DNA of 64,000 bases from an uncultured Oceanospirillaceae bacterium (GTDB taxonomy: Bacteria > Pseudomonadota > Gammaproteobacteria > Pseudomonadales > Balneatricaceae). A program made the translations under genes and the position numbers. The notes beneath the pieces are model-generated. The model saw nothing but the letters and a program-made list of their open reading frames with translations. It was not told where the DNA came from and searched no databases. Shown one piece after another: positions 41,261 through 52,254 of the stretch (the stretch's first letter is position 1; the number at the start of each line of letters is the position of its first letter). The DNA lies in the NCBI GenBank assembly GCA_937138495.1, contig CAKZPE010000020.1, forward strand, positions 22,112 to 86,111, read 5' to 3'.

Positions 41261-42202
41261 CTAGTACACCCGGGTGGTTTTCTCAAATTTCCAGGTACGA
41301 ATTATTTCCAGAATATCGGTGTTCTGGCGCATTTCTTCCGGGAATGGCTGGAAGGGGGATGCAAGTTTAACAATCTGAACCGCTGCGTTGTCCAGCTGGG
41401 TGCTGCCGGATGAGCGCCGGATCTGAATATCTTTGACGCTGCCGTCAGGCTTAATGGCGACTAACAGTATCAGGCTGCCGTACTGATGTGCCTGCGCAGG
41501 ATAGTTCAGGTTACCAACTGCCTCGATCCGGCGTTTCCAGCTCGACAGGTATTCAGCATCCTTATGGCTCAGGGTGCTGGCGGAGGTCATCCATTTGACC
41601 CGGGGGCGTTTTGCATAGGCCTGCTGTTGCAGGGCGAGCTGCGCTTCCAGGCTGGCGATCTCCAGACTGCGGCTCAGTATTGTATCAGTGTTTCCTGCGA
41701 CGGATGCGCTGCTTTGTTTTTGCTGTTGCTGAACCTGATTTTGTGGTGCCGCCTGTTGTTGCTGTTTTGCCAGGCTGGTGATGACTTCATGCTGGCTGTT
41801 GCCTGGCTGTTGTTGGCTGATCCCGTCAATTTCTGCCAGTGCGGTATCGATTGCTGACATTTCATTTTGTGTGATCTGGCGATTATCCACGGCCAGACGG
41901 GAGGTGACATCCTGGATGTCGTCGGCCTGAAATTCTGCCTTTTCCCGGGTGGACGGGAGTTGCTTTTCTTCTAACTGACCGCTGCCCAACTGATTGTTCT
42001 GGGCAATGAAGTCGGCATTCTCCGGGGCTTCGTCACTTTTGAAGTTAGCCAGAGTGACTTCCAGTGTCTGGGGAATTTCACTGACATCAGGGAGTGAAAA
42101 GCTGATGCCTAAAATCGCAACGGCATGAATGGCCACCGCCATAAAAATAGTGAAACCCAGGCGGTCGGCTGAGGAAACCGGATTTTGCAGAGCGCTGCTC
42201 AT
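41261..42202 (-). CDS. tonB: Energy transducer TonB
   Basis: 313-residue protein: short cytoplasmic end, one membrane segment (GFTIFMAVAIHAVAILGISF), a long Gln-rich periplasmic linker (QQQPGNSQHE, KQQQQAAPQNQVQQQQKQ) and a C-terminal TonB domain with NYPAQAHQYGSLILLVAIKP and DGSVKDIQIRRSSG. It couples inner-membrane proton force to outer-membrane receptors. No exbB/exbD lie nearby. Its position between gshB and yqgE is that of Pseudomonas TonB3, which is linked to type IV pili, so a role other than iron uptake is possible. Confidence 0.87.
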   Translation of the reverse strand: MSSALQNPVSSADRLGFTIFMAVAIHAVAILGISFSLPDVSEIPQTLEVTLANFKSDEAPENADFIAQNNQLGSGQLEEKQLPSTREKAEFQADDIQDVTSRLAVDNRQITQNEMSAIDTALAEIDGISQQQPGNSQHEVITSLAKQQQQAAPQNQVQQQQKQSSASVAGNTDTILSRSLEIASLEAQLALQQQAYAKRPRVKWMTSASTLSHKDAEYLSSWKRRIEAVGNLNYPAQAHQYGSLILLVAIKPDGSVKDIQIRRSSGSTQLDNAAVQIVKLASPFQPFPEEMRQNTDILEIIRTWKFEKTTRVY

Positions 42203-42258
42203 AAGCAGCGCTCTGTGAAAGGTTTCAGATGGTGACGGATAACCGGCATCAGCTTCCC

Positions 42259-43218
42259 TTAGTGCCGGGCGGCCAGTTTAGCTTCTACAACGTCCAGCAG
42301 TTGCATGCCGATGTCCAGCCCGAACTGTTCATCCAGTTCCCGTATACAGGTTGGGCTGGTGACGTTTACTTCAGTGAGGTAATCGCCAATCACATCCAGG
42401 CCGGCAAACAGAATGCCCTGCTCTTTCAGGGTTGGGCCTACTTGCCTGGCGATCCACATTTTCCGTTCAGTCAGAGGGCGACCAACACCAATACCGCCGG
42501 CGGCCAGGTTTCCGCGGACTTCTCCGCCCGTCGGAATGCGTGATAAGCCGTAGGGGACCGGTTCACCGTCGACCAGTAAAATACGCTTATCGCCATCGAC
42601 AATTTCAGGCAGGTATTTCTGTGCCATGATGGTCTCTGTGCCGAACTTGGTCAGGGTTTCGATAATAACCCCCAGGTTCACCCCTTCTTCCTGAATACGG
42701 AAGATGGACGTACCGCCCATGCCATCAAGCGGTTTGAAAATGACGTCTTTGTATTCGGCGTGGAATTCCCGTAACAGGTCATCCCGGCGTGTTACCAGCA
42801 CCGGTGGGCAGCATTCCGGGAAATGAGTCGCGAAGATTTTTTCGTTGTAATCCCGCAGAGCCTGCGGACGGTTTACCATCAAAGTGTTGCCGGCAGCCGC
42901 TGCAATTTCCAATAAATGTGTGGTGTAGATAAATTCGTTATCGAATGGTGGGTCTTTACGCATCAGGACGGCGTCCAGTGTGGATACTTCCCGGATCTGA
43001 TAGTCGCCGCGCTGGAAAAAATTATCCGGGTCCATGGCGACTGTCATCGGGGCCATTTTCGCCAGCACCTTACCGTCGCGCAGGTACAGGTCCTGTTGTT
43101 CCATGTACCAGATTTCCCAGCCTTTTCGCTGTGCTGCCCAGAGCATGGCCAGGGAGCTGTCTTTTTTAAAGCTGATGTCCTCAATAGGGTCCATCACGAT
43201 GCCGATTTTAATAGTCAT
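42259..43218 (-). CDS. gshB: Glutathione synthetase
   Basis: ATP-grasp ligase joining gamma-glutamylcysteine and glycine. 319 residues: IGIVMDPIEDISFKKDSSLA start, the DGMGGTSIFRI glycine loop, IPTGGEVRGNLAAGGIGVGR and GLDVIGDYLTEVNVTSPTCI near the end. All motifs complete. Separated by 56 bases from tonB; probably one operon with the following genes. Confidence 0.94.
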   Translation of the reverse strand: MTIKIGIVMDPIEDISFKKDSSLAMLWAAQRKGWEIWYMEQQDLYLRDGKVLAKMAPMTVAMDPDNFFQRGDYQIREVSTLDAVLMRKDPPFDNEFIYTTHLLEIAAAAGNTLMVNRPQALRDYNEKIFATHFPECCPPVLVTRRDDLLREFHAEYKDVIFKPLDGMGGTSIFRIQEEGVNLGVIIETLTKFGTETIMAQKYLPEIVDGDKRILLVDGEPVPYGLSRIPTGGEVRGNLAAGGIGVGRPLTERKMWIARQVGPTLKEQGILFAGLDVIGDYLTEVNVTSPTCIRELDEQFGLDIGMQLLDVVEAKLAARH

Positions 43219-43363
43219 TCGATAACCTGGTTGTTGGTGAGCCGCCGGTGACCGGCGCGGAGCCGGATCACATCAGTGTGGCGTGTATGCATGAGTGCAG
43301 AGTTTACTTGGCTGCAGGTGTCTGTGCCAGACAGAGTATCAGAAAACATCTGTCACTCTGGTG

Positions 43364-44101
43364 TCAGAATGTATTGCCCAGATCGCCCCATAAATACTGC
43401 AGCACAGATAATGCGGCAACGGGAGCCGTTTCGGTGCGAAATACCCGGGGGCCGAAGGCGACGGGTTTAAAACCGGCTGCCAGCGCCTGTTCGACTTCTG
43501 CTTCGCTTAAACCGCCTTCCGGGCCAACGAGCAGGGCGACTGAACCAGGCGCTTCCAGTGTTTCCAGTGGCTGCTCGGTATGATGGTGCAGTACCAGCTT
43601 GAGATCTGCCTCTACCGTATTGATCCAGTCGCTGAGTGTTTGTGGTGACTGAATGGCTGGTATGTCACAGCGCAGGCTTTGTTCACAGGCGCTGATGGCA
43701 ATTTGCTGCCAGTGGCGCAGACGTTTGTCCTGACGTTCACTGTTGAGTTTGACTTCACAGCGTTCTGAAAACAGCGGTGTCATGCCGGTCATGCCCAGTT
43801 CAGTGGCTTTCTGAATGGCATAATCCATCCGTTCTCCCCGGGACAGGCTCTGACCGATCTGAATATTCAGGGGCGATATACGGGCCGGTTGAGTCACCGC
43901 TTCGATGCGGGCGCTGACACTGCGTTTGGCAACGTCGGTCAGACGGGCGTGATATTCATTACCGTCGCCATTGAACAGGGTGAGCTGATCATCCGGGCGC
44001 ATGCGCAGTGCCCGGGCGACATGCTGTACGACTGCATCGCTGAGCTGAATCTCCTGGCCGTTTGCCAGGGGCTGGTCTTCGTAAAAGCGGGGGATTCTCA
44101 T
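43364..44101 (-). CDS. rsmE: 16S rRNA (uracil-1498-N3)-methyltransferase
   Basis: Methylates U1498 of 16S rRNA. 245 residues: MRIPRFYEDQPL start, SRGERMDYAIQKATELGM, MTPLFSERC, VALLVGPEGGLSEAEV (SAM-binding trefoil knot), FGPRVFRTETAP and AALSVLQYLWGDL. The longer frame to 44179 is not family-like. The gene ends about 145 bases before gshB on the same strand. Confidence 0.93.
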   Translation of the reverse strand: MRIPRFYEDQPLANGQEIQLSDAVVQHVARALRMRPDDQLTLFNGDGNEYHARLTDVAKRSVSARIEAVTQPARISPLNIQIGQSLSRGERMDYAIQKATELGMTGMTPLFSERCEVKLNSERQDKRLRHWQQIAISACEQSLRCDIPAIQSPQTLSDWINTVEADLKLVLHHHTEQPLETLEAPGSVALLVGPEGGLSEAEVEQALAAGFKPVAFGPRVFRTETAPVAALSVLQYLWGDLGNTF

Positions 44102-44163
44102 GGCGGTGTTTGGCCTGATCTGATCGGTGTTTATCTGTGACGGGAATGATAGCGGGTTTGGCA

Positions 44164-44200
44164 GGCGAAAAAAAAGCATCTGCGAAAGACAGATGCTTTT
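44164..44200 (-). terminator. Terminator of metK
   Basis: AAAAGCATCTG (44172-44182) pairs with CAGATGCTTTT (44190-44200) around seven bases. On the minus strand the stem is followed by an eight-T run. It lies 78 bases after the metK stop. Confidence 0.85.
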
Positions 44201-44277
44201 AATGGCTTAATTAAAGCACGTATATTCAGTGCTTATATGCAATGCTTCTTAAGACGTGCTTATACGGTCTGCGGTGT

Positions 44278-45468
44278 TTATATACCGGCGTCGGCCCGCA
44301 GGGCATCCGCTTTATCGGTTTTTTCCCAGCTGTAAGCCGTGAATGTCTCGTCGTTAACGGTCATCTCAAACGGGTTTTTACCGAAGTGGCCGTAAGCGGC
44401 TGTCTGGCGGTACATCGGGTGCAGCAGGTCCAGCATACGGGTAATCGCATGTGGGCGCAGATCGAAGTGCTGGCGAACCAGTTCAATGATCTTGTCGTCA
44501 CTGATTTTACCCGTGCCGAATGTATTAATTGATACCGAGGTTGGCTCTGCAACACCAATCGCGTAAGACACCTGGATCTCACATTTGTCAGCAAGTCCTG
44601 CAGCAACGATGTTCTTGGCAACGTAACGGCCGGCGTATGCGGCAGAGCGGTCTACTTTAGACGGGTCTTTACCTGAGAATGCGCCACCACCGTGACGGGC
44701 CATGCCGCCGTAAGTGTCTACGATGATTTTACGGCCAGTCAGACCACAGTCGCCCACCGGGCCACCAATGACGAATTTACCGGTTGGGTTGATGTGGAAT
44801 TTAGTGCTGGCATCAATCCATTCTGCAGGCAGGGTATGCTTGATGATCAGTTCCATCACCGCTTCCTGAAGATCTGCCATGGAAATGTCCGGATCATGCT
44901 GGGTAGACAGTACAACGGCGTCAATGCCGGCAGGCTGGCCGTTTTCGTAACGGAAGGTTACCTGGCTCTTTGCGTCCGGACGTAACCACGGCAGTAAGCC
45001 GGATTTACGCGCTTCAGCCTGACGCTCAACCAGACGGTGTGCGTAGCAGATCGGTGCTGGCATCAGTACGTCTGTTTCGTTGCTCGCGTAGCCAAACATC
45101 AGGCCCTGATCCCCGGCGCCCTGATCTTCAGGCTTGGAACGGTCTACACCCTGGGCGATGTCAACGGACTGTTTACCAATGATGTTCATCACACCGCAGG
45201 TGTTGCCATCGAAGCCTACTTCAGAAGAGGTGTAGCCGATATCGTTGATGACACCCCGGACCAGATCTTCCAGATCGACCCAAGCAGAGGTGCTGACTTC
45301 GCCAGACACAATTGCCACACCGGTTTTAACCAGTGTTTCACAGGCGACCCGGGCGTATTTGTCTTCAGCAATAATGGCATCCAGCACCGCATCAGAAATC
45401 TGGTCGGCAATTTTATCCGGGTGACCTTCAGAGACGGATTCAGAGGTAAACAGGCTATATTCGCTCAT
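44278..45468 (-). CDS. metK: S-adenosylmethionine synthase
   Basis: Makes SAM from methionine and ATP. 396 residues with complete motifs: [49 protein letters not shown] (P loop-like) and ISYAIG-type [13 protein letters not shown]. Divergent from tkt. No SAM riboswitch is visible upstream. Confidence 0.97.
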   Translation of the reverse strand: MSEYSLFTSESVSEGHPDKIADQISDAVLDAIIAEDKYARVACETLVKTGVAIVSGEVSTSAWVDLEDLVRGVINDIGYTSSEVGFDGNTCGVMNIIGKQSVDIAQGVDRSKPEDQGAGDQGLMFGYASNETDVLMPAPICYAHRLVERQAEARKSGLLPWLRPDAKSQVTFRYENGQPAGIDAVVLSTQHDPDISMADLQEAVMELIIKHTLPAEWIDASTKFHINPTGKFVIGGPVGDCGLTGRKIIVDTYGGMARHGGGAFSGKDPSKVDRSAAYAGRYVAKNIVAAGLADKCEIQVSYAIGVAEPTSVSINTFGTGKISDDKIIELVRQHFDLRPHAITRMLDLLHPMYRQTAAYGHFGKNPFEMTVNDETFTAYSWEKTDKADALRADAGI

Positions 45469-45822
45469 GGCGTTCAGGAGTCCTCAAAGTTTCTAAGTTC
45501 CCCGGCATGTACCTGGCTTATGGCTGGGCGGTGGGGTCGCTGACTCTGTGCGGGTCTGACCATCGGGGATGAGATAAATAAATTGGCGGATAGTTTAATG
45601 ATCTTATGGCCCGAATGCATGGGGAATATGTCTGTTTGGGAGGTTTTTTTTGCAATTCATCATGAATTTGGCTCAATTTTATGAATTTTACTCGAAATAG
45701 GTTTGAAGCTGTCTGCCGGTTGAGGGAAAATACCGCCACTTTTTGTTGACGTCGCCTGTGGTGGCATCAGTGTATTTCAAATGTTTCAACCTCAACTAGG
45801 GTTTTAACCCCGGAGTGAATGA
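45469..45822. promoter_or_regulatory. Divergent promoter region between metK and tkt
   Basis: 354 bases without a gene. It must hold promoters in both directions. Candidate tkt -35 TTGACG is at 45746-45751, but the -10 downstream is poor. No riboswitch-like fold or operator is evident. Confidence 0.4.
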
Positions 45823-47817
45823 ATGTCCTCGCGTAGAGAACTGGCGAATGCGATCCGTGCACTGAGCATGGATGCTGTACAGCAAGCTAAATCTGGCCAC
45901 CCTGGTGCGCCAATGGGTATGGCAGATATCGCCGAAGTACTGTGGAATGATTTCATGGTACACAATCCATCCAACCCGCACTGGATGGATCGCGACCGTT
46001 TCGTCCTGTCTAATGGTCACGGCTCCATGCTGATTTACAGCCTGTTGCACCTGACCGGTTACGACCTTTCTATCGATGACATCAAAAACTTCCGTCAGCT
46101 GCACTCTAAAACAGCAGGTCACCCGGAATATGGCTATGCGCCAGGTGTTGAAACCACGACTGGCCCTCTGGGGCAGGGCATTACCAATGCGGTAGGTTTT
46201 GCGATTGCTGAGAAGTCTTTAGCAGCGCAGTTTAACCGTGAAGACCACGAGATCATCGATCACAATACCTATACGTTCCTGGGTGATGGCTGCCTGATGG
46301 AAGGTATTTCTCACGAAGCCTGCTCGCTGGCCGGCACGTTGGGTCTGGGTAAGCTGGTTGCGTTTTACGATGACAACGGCATTTCTATCGACGGTGAAGT
46401 TGAAGGTTGGTTCACGGATGATACGCCGAAGCGTTTTGAGTCTTACGGCTGGCAGGTTATTCCGAATGTTGATGGCCATGATCACGATCAGATCCGTGCC
46501 GCAATCGAAGCGGCTCACGAAAATACTGAACAGCCTACCCTTATCTGCTGCAAGACTATTATCGGTTTCGGTTCTCCGAACAAGCAGGGTAAAGAGGATT
46601 GCCACGGTGCACCTCTGGGTGAAGAAGAAATCGCACTGGCCCGTAAAGAACTGGGCTGGGAACACGATTCTTTTGTCATTCCTGAAGATATTTATGCCCA
46701 GTGGAGTGCACTGGAAGCCGGTCAGAATGCTGAAAATGACTGGAATGAAAGTTTTGCTGCGTACAGCAAGGCATACCCGGAACTGGCCCGTGAACTGATT
46801 CGCCGTTACAGCGGTGAACTGCCGGCTGATTTCTCTGAGCAGGCTGATGAAATTATCCAGAAGCTGCAGGAAAAAGGCGAAACTATCGCCAGCCGTAAAG
46901 CGTCTCAGAACACGCTGAATGCATTTGGTCCGTTACTGCCTGAACTGATGGGCGGCTCTGCTGACCTGGCAGGTTCCAACCTGACACTCTGGTCTGGCTG
47001 TAAAGGCGTGACTAAAGATGATGCGTCCGGTAACTACCTGTTCTACGGTGTACGTGAATTCGGTATGTCTGCAATCATGAACGGTATCGCCCTGCACGGC
47101 GGTTTCATTCCTTACGGCGCTACCTTCCTGGTATTCATGGAGTACGCCCGTAACGCGCTGCGGATGGCGGCACTGATGAAGCAGCGTGCGATCCATGTTT
47201 ACACACACGATTCTATCGGTCTGGGTGAAGACGGTCCGACGCACCAGCCAATCGAACAGATTGCTAACCTGCGTCACACGCCGAATATGAGCACCTGGCG
47301 TCCGTGTGATGCGGTTGAATCTGCGGTGGCATGGAAGTCTGCACTGGAGCGTAATGACGGTCCTACAGCAATGATTTTCTCCCGTCAGAACCTGCCTCAT
47401 CAGAACCGTTCAGCTGAACAGCTGGCGAATGTTGCCCGCGGCGGTTATATCCTGCGTGATACGCAGGGTGCGCCTGACGCAATTCTGATTGCGACCGGCT
47501 CTGAAGTGGGGCTGGCGATGGATGCAGCGGCTGCGCTGGAAGCGGAAGGTAAGCAGGTACGCGTGGTATCAATGCCGGCAACGGATATCTTCGACAAGCA
47601 GGATGCTGCGTACCGTGAAGCGGTTCTGCCAGCGGCTGTTACAGCCCGTGTTGCCGTAGAAGCAGCGCAGGCGGATTTCTGGTACAAGTATGTGGGCCTG
47701 AACGGTGCTATCGTCGGTATGACCAGCTTTGGTGAGTCTGCACCTGCAGGTGAGCTGTTTAAGCTGTTCGGCTTTACGGTTGAAAACGTAGTTGAAAAAG
47801 TTAAGTCAGTACTTTAA
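45823..47817 (+). CDS. tkt: Transketolase
   Basis: Thiamine-diphosphate enzyme of the pentose phosphate pathway, 664 residues. Thiamine motif [18 protein letters not shown], then N-terminal [18 protein letters not shown] and [14 protein letters not shown]. The C-terminal half has [20 protein letters not shown] and MIFSRQNLP. All parts complete. First gene of tkt-epd-pgk-fba; a terminator separates it from epd, so the rest may have its own promoter. Confidence 0.96.
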   Translation: MSSRRELANAIRALSMDAVQQAKSGHPGAPMGMADIAEVLWNDFMVHNPSNPHWMDRDRFVLSNGHGSMLIYSLLHLTGYDLSIDDIKNFRQLHSKTAGHPEYGYAPGVETTTGPLGQGITNAVGFAIAEKSLAAQFNREDHEIIDHNTYTFLGDGCLMEGISHEACSLAGTLGLGKLVAFYDDNGISIDGEVEGWFTDDTPKRFESYGWQVIPNVDGHDHDQIRAAIEAAHENTEQPTLICCKTIIGFGSPNKQGKEDCHGAPLGEEEIALARKELGWEHDSFVIPEDIYAQWSALEAGQNAENDWNESFAAYSKAYPELARELIRRYSGELPADFSEQADEIIQKLQEKGETIASRKASQNTLNAFGPLLPELMGGSADLAGSNLTLWSGCKGVTKDDASGNYLFYGVREFGMSAIMNGIALHGGFIPYGATFLVFMEYARNALRMAALMKQRAIHVYTHDSIGLGEDGPTHQPIEQIANLRHTPNMSTWRPCDAVESAVAWKSALERNDGPTAMIFSRQNLPHQNRSAEQLANVARGGYILRDTQGAPDAILIATGSEVGLAMDAAAALEAEGKQVRVVSMPATDIFDKQDAAYREAVLPAAVTARVAVEAAQADFWYKYVGLNGAIVGMTSFGESAPAGELFKLFGFTVENVVEKVKSVL

Positions 47818-47831
47818 AGGCTGACAGGATA

Positions 47832-47860
47832 ACGGCCAGTCTTTTGACTGGCCGTTTTTT
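47832..47860 (+). terminator. Terminator between tkt and epd
   Basis: ACGGCCAGTC, loop TTTT, GACTGGCCGT, then six T. It ends 18 bases before the epd ATG. Confidence 0.88.
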
Positions 47861-47877
47861 ATTATGGCGGGTAGTCA

Positions 47878-48912
47878 ATGACATACAGAGTAGCAATTAA
47901 CGGGTATGGGCGCATTGGTCAAAGTGTGCTGCGGGCGATTTATGAGTCCGGTTTCCGTGATCAGCTGCATGTAGTTGCTCTGAATGAGTTGTCAGATATT
48001 GATACCGTCTGTTATCTGACTCGTTATGACACTACCCACGGGCGTTTTCCGGTACCGGTGGACCATGATGGTGAAAACCTGCTGATTAATGGCGATAAGG
48101 TGAGGGTTCTGAATGAAGAAGATCCCCGTCAATTGCCGTGGCAGGAGATGCAAGTTGATTTGGTACTGGAATGCTCCGGTGCTTTCAGTGACCGGGCTAC
48201 AGCACAGCAGCATCTGGATAGCGGTGCTAAGCGCTTGCTGTTTTCCCAGCCAGCTCAGGCCGATGTTGATGCCACTATCGTACATGGGTTTAATGACCGG
48301 ATTTTGACGGCTGAGCAGAAGGTTGTCGCTGCCGGTTCCTGTACGACTAACTGCATTGTTCCGGTACTGGATCTGCTGGACCGTGAGCTGGGCATTGAGA
48401 GTGGTGTAACGACGACGGTTCACTCGGCGATGAATGACCAGCCGGTGATCGACAGTTATCACCAGACGGATCTTCGTCTTACCCGCAGTGCGATGCATTC
48501 CATTGTTCCGGTTGATACCGGGCTGAATAAGGGCATTGAGCGATTATTGCCACAATTGTCCGGACGTTTTGAGTGTCTGCACCTGCGGGTGCCGACCATT
48601 AATGTTTCGGTACTGGATATCAGTCTGAATGTCCGTACCGCCACCGATGCACAGCAGATAAATCAACTGCTGCGGGAGGCTTCACAAGGGCCGTTGCAAG
48701 GGTTGTTGGGCTATACCGAAGAGCCCCACGCCTCGGTGGATTTTAACCGGGATCCCCGTTCAGCAATTGTGGACGGAACCCAGACCCGGGTCAGCGGCGG
48801 TTCATTAGTGAAACTGCTGTGCTGGTTTGATAACGAATGGGGTTTTGCCAACCGTATGCTGGATGTGGCAAAGGCCTGGCTGGCGTGTCGTCCTGAGTCG
48901 GATGGCCGCTGA
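47878..48912 (+). CDS. epd: D-erythrose-4-phosphate dehydrogenase
   Basis: 344-residue GAPDH-like enzyme for pyridoxal phosphate synthesis. The Rossmann start INGYGRIGQSVLRA, NELSDIDTVCYLTRYDTTHG and the catalytic Cys in GSCTTNCIVPVL fit Epd rather than GAPDH, as do TTVHSAMNDQPVIDSYH and the location between tkt and pgk. A second GAPDH-type gene is at 61062. Its start follows the tkt terminator closely, so there is little room for a promoter between them; read-through from tkt or a promoter inside tkt is likely. Confidence 0.9.
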   Translation: MTYRVAINGYGRIGQSVLRAIYESGFRDQLHVVALNELSDIDTVCYLTRYDTTHGRFPVPVDHDGENLLINGDKVRVLNEEDPRQLPWQEMQVDLVLECSGAFSDRATAQQHLDSGAKRLLFSQPAQADVDATIVHGFNDRILTAEQKVVAAGSCTTNCIVPVLDLLDRELGIESGVTTTVHSAMNDQPVIDSYHQTDLRLTRSAMHSIVPVDTGLNKGIERLLPQLSGRFECLHLRVPTINVSVLDISLNVRTATDAQQINQLLREASQGPLQGLLGYTEEPHASVDFNRDPRSAIVDGTQTRVSGGSLVKLLCWFDNEWGFANRMLDVAKAWLACRPESDGR

Positions 48913-48933
48913 AATAAGTTGATAGGAAGCCTT

Positions 48934-50094
48934 ATGAGCGTACTGAAAATGACAGATCTGGAGCTGCGCGGTAAGCGGGTTCTGATTCGTGAAGATTTAA
49001 ACGTGCCGGTTAAAGACGGCAAGGTGACCAGCGATGCCCGTATCCGTGCATCTCTGCCAACTATTCAGCACGCACTGGAAGCGGGCGCAAAAGTGATGGT
49101 GATGTCTCATCTGGGCCGCCCGACTGAAGGTGTGTTTGATGAAGCCAGCTCACTGGCGCCGGTTGCAGCTCACCTGTCTGAGCTGCTTTCCCGTGACGTA
49201 CCGCTGGTTCGCGACTGGCTGGAAGGCGGTTTTGATGTCGCTGAAGGTGATCTGGTTCTGCTGGAAAACGTTCGCTTTAACAACGGCGAAAAGAAAGACG
49301 ACGAAGCCTTGTCTCAGCAAATGGCGGCGCTATGTGATGTCTACGTCATGGATGCATTCGGTACAGCACACCGCGCCCAGGCATCGACCCACGGTGTTGC
49401 CAAATTTGCACCGGTAGCCTGTGCCGGTCCTTTGCTGGCGGGTGAGCTGGATGCGCTGGCAAAAGCGCTGGATAATCCTGCCCGTCCTATGGCGGCGATT
49501 GTTGGTGGTTCTAAAGTATCGACCAAACTGACGGTGCTGGAATCACTGTCTGACAAGGTTGACCAGCTGATTGTTGGCGGCGGCATTGCCAATACCTTCC
49601 TGGCTGCTGCCGGTAAGCCGGTGGGCAAATCTCTGTGCGAGCATGATCTGATTGATACTGCTAAAGCGCTGATGGCTAAGGTGAACATTCCTCTGCCTGT
49701 GGATGTGGTTGTGGCAAAAGCGTTTTCTGAGTCTGCGGCTGCTGAAATCAAATCGGTTGATGATGTCGCTGAAGACGATATGATTCTGGACATCGGTCCT
49801 GAATCTGCGGCACAGCTGGCAGCCTTACTGGCGGATGCCGGAACGGTCATCTGGAACGGTCCGGTTGGCGTATTTGAATTTGACCAGTTTGGCGACGGTA
49901 CTAAGGTATTGTCGGCTGCGATTGCAGCAAACAAAGGCTTCTCGATTGCCGGTGGCGGTGACACTCTGGCGGCTGTTGATAAGTATGCGATTGCTGATCA
50001 GGTATCCTATATTTCTACCGGCGGTGGCGCTTTCCTTGAGTTTGTTGAGGGTAAAGTACTGCCAGCGGTTGCGATGCTGGAAAGCCGCGCGTAA
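48934..50094 (+). CDS. pgk: Phosphoglycerate kinase
   Basis: Glycolysis/gluconeogenesis enzyme of 386 residues: [32 protein letters not shown], a [15 protein letters not shown] stretch, [12 protein letters not shown] and [15 protein letters not shown], and the C-terminal [20 protein letters not shown] lies 6 bases before the ATG at 48934; an upstream in-frame start at 48919 would overlap this site. Confidence 0.96.
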   Translation: MSVLKMTDLELRGKRVLIREDLNVPVKDGKVTSDARIRASLPTIQHALEAGAKVMVMSHLGRPTEGVFDEASSLAPVAAHLSELLSRDVPLVRDWLEGGFDVAEGDLVLLENVRFNNGEKKDDEALSQQMAALCDVYVMDAFGTAHRAQASTHGVAKFAPVACAGPLLAGELDALAKALDNPARPMAAIVGGSKVSTKLTVLESLSDKVDQLIVGGGIANTFLAAAGKPVGKSLCEHDLIDTAKALMAKVNIPLPVDVVVAKAFSESAAAEIKSVDDVAEDDMILDIGPESAAQLAALLADAGTVIWNGPVGVFEFDQFGDGTKVLSAAIAANKGFSIAGGGDTLAAVDKYAIADQVSYISTGGGAFLEFVEGKVLPAVAMLESRA

Positions 50095-50184
50095 GCGTAA
50101 TGAATTATTGCCTGGTTGATGAATCAGCCGGGCAGACGGAATAATGATGGCCTGCGGGCCGTAAACACAGATAAAGGTGAAAAC

Positions 50185-51234
50185 ATGGCTCTTATCAGTA
50201 TGCGTCAGCTGCTGGATCACGCGGCAGAAAATGGCTACGGTATTCCAGCGTATAACGTTAATAACCTGGAACAGATGCGCGCCATTATGGAAGCGGCGAG
50301 CAAAACCGATTCTCCGGTCATTGTGCAGGCGTCTGCTGGTGCCCGTAAGTATGCAGGGTCTAATTTCCTGCGTCATATGATTCTGGCGGCAATTGCTGAA
50401 TTCCCACATATCCCGGTATGTATGCACCAGGATCACGGTACGTCGCCTTCTGTTTGTCAGCGTTCTATCGCAATGGGCTTCTCATCAGTCATGATGGACG
50501 GTTCCCTGATGAGCGACGGTAAGACACCATCCAGCTACGAATACAACGTTGACGTGACCCGTCGTACGGTTGAAATGGCGCATGCCTGTGGCGTGTCTGT
50601 TGAGGGTGAATTGGGTTGCCTGGGGTCTCTGGAAACAGGGCAGGCCGGTGAAGAAGACGGCGTTGGTGCTGAAGGCACTCTGTCTCAGGAACAGATGCTG
50701 ACTGATCCTGATGAAGCGGCTGATTTCGTAAGCAAGACAGGCGTAGATGCTCTGGCGATTGCTTGCGGTACATCTCACGGTGCTTACAAGTTCACCCGTC
50801 CGCCTACCGGTGACATTCTGGCGATTGACCGTATTCGTGCAATTCACGAACGTATTCCGAACACTCACCTGGTTATGCACGGTTCTTCTTCTGTACCGCA
50901 GGAGTGGCTGGCAGTGATCAATGAGTTTGGCGGAGAGATTCCGGAAACTTACGGTGTGCCGGTTGAGCAAATCGTTGAAGGCATTAAGCATGGCGTGCGT
51001 AAAGTTAACATCGATACTGACCTGCGTCTGGCGTCTACCGGTGCGGTGCGTCGTTTCATGGCGGAAAACCCGTCTGAGTTTGATCCGCGTAAATTCCTGA
51101 AGGCAACCATGGTTGCGATGAGTGATATCTGTACTGACCGCTATGAAGCATTTGGTGCCGCCGGTCAGGCAAGCAAGCTGACGGCGATCTCTCTGGAAGA
51201 TATGGCTGACAAATACAGCGCAGGTGAGATGTAA
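50185..51234 (+). CDS. fba: Class II fructose-bisphosphate aldolase
   Basis: Zinc aldolase of 349 residues: [20 protein letters not shown] start, [11 protein letters not shown] with the zinc His, [32 protein letters not shown] and [11 protein letters not shown]. The CbbA/FbaA-type pattern with the long EDGVGAEG insertion is clear. The ATG at 50185 has AAAGGTG upstream; the frame before it is not family-like. Confidence 0.95.
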   Translation: MALISMRQLLDHAAENGYGIPAYNVNNLEQMRAIMEAASKTDSPVIVQASAGARKYAGSNFLRHMILAAIAEFPHIPVCMHQDHGTSPSVCQRSIAMGFSSVMMDGSLMSDGKTPSSYEYNVDVTRRTVEMAHACGVSVEGELGCLGSLETGQAGEEDGVGAEGTLSQEQMLTDPDEAADFVSKTGVDALAIACGTSHGAYKFTRPPTGDILAIDRIRAIHERIPNTHLVMHGSSSVPQEWLAVINEFGGEIPETYGVPVEQIVEGIKHGVRKVNIDTDLRLASTGAVRRFMAENPSEFDPRKFLKATMVAMSDICTDRYEAFGAAGQASKLTAISLEDMADKYSAGEM

Positions 51235-51254
51235 GTCTTCCTGTTCTGTGAATT

Positions 51255-51280
51255 AAAAAAGCGCCGGCAGGCGCTTTTTT
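51255..51280. terminator. Bidirectional terminator between fba and the LysR gene
   Basis: AAAAAAGCGCC, loop GGCA, GGCGCTTTTTT. Short but strong stem with A and T runs on the two sides. Confidence 0.88.
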
Positions 51281-51298
51281 ATTGTCCGTAAAATGGGC

Positions 51299-52132
51299 TT
51301 AGAGCATGGCCAGCAGTTGTTTGATCAGATCGTGATGTTCGCCGTGAGGAGAATAGGCGGCATAAGCTTTCATTTCCAGCCGGGGAGCATCTTCCACGAC
51401 AAACAGTTCGCCGTTGTTAATACGGTCGGCTGTGCTGATGACCGGTAAATATGCCGAGCCACCGCTGCTGAGCATCAGCTTCATGGCGATACGCATGCTG
51501 TTGACCCGCACCGGGGCCAGTGGCCGTTGGGGAAAGTAACGTTCATGCAGTGAGTTAAAGACGCTGCCCCATTCAACCCGGATATAGCCACTGGACGTCG
51601 CCTGGTCAGCATTCAGACCTGGCTGAGTCGAGACCAGTTGCAGTGGAATAGACTTAAGTTCTTCTATGACCAGGTTGGCTAATTTGGGCTGTTCATAAAT
51701 AAAGCCGATATCTATGGAGCCCCGTTCGAGTTTTTCCATGACTCGCAGGGTGGTGCTGTCTTCTGCCCGCAGGGCCAGCTCGGGCATTTTACTGTGCACT
51801 TCGTTCAGCCAGTCCTGCACGAAAATATCCCACAGGCTGGGTGTGCCGGCGACGACCAGTCTTTTATTCAGATTGGCACTCAGGGCAATGTCTTCATAAG
51901 CCCGTTCCCAGGCATTCAGAATAAAGCGTGCATGACGCACCATGTGCTCCCCGGCGGGGGTTAAACTCACCTGTTGATGGTTGCGGATAAACAGGCTCAG
52001 GCCGAGTAATTCTTCGAGTTGTCGGATGCGGGCGCTGACCGTGGATGGTGCGACGCACAATATTTCTGAGGCTTTGCCGAAGTTTCGGGCGTGTGTGACC
52101 TCAAGGAAGGTTTTCAGTAAAACAGTATCCAT
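51299..52132 (-). CDS. LysR family regulator (HdfR-like)
   Basis: 277-residue LysR regulator: helix-turn-helix LLKTFLEVTHARNFGKASEI, LCVAPSTVSARIRQLEELLG and LSLFIRNHQQVSLT, then a substrate domain. Divergent from the SLC13 permease, so probably its regulator. The N-terminus is like HdfR. The inducer is unknown. Confidence 0.85.
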   Translation of the reverse strand: MDTVLLKTFLEVTHARNFGKASEILCVAPSTVSARIRQLEELLGLSLFIRNHQQVSLTPAGEHMVRHARFILNAWERAYEDIALSANLNKRLVVAGTPSLWDIFVQDWLNEVHSKMPELALRAEDSTTLRVMEKLERGSIDIGFIYEQPKLANLVIEELKSIPLQLVSTQPGLNADQATSSGYIRVEWGSVFNSLHERYFPQRPLAPVRVNSMRIAMKLMLSSGGSAYLPVISTADRINNGELFVVEDAPRLEMKAYAAYSPHGEHHDLIKQLLAML

Positions 52133-52254
52133 AATTGCAATTCGATTTTTTTGTTCATAGTCGCTTGTTTTTTTCGTTTTTTAGAATAGCAAAACATAAC
52201 TAGAATTACGCCCGGAATCTTTCTGTATGAATTTTGGTGAGGGGAATAAGGTCT

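Noticed and set aside
45469..45822. SAM riboswitch before metK
   Set aside because: No conserved kink-turn or SAM-binding stretch could be found in the metK leader.
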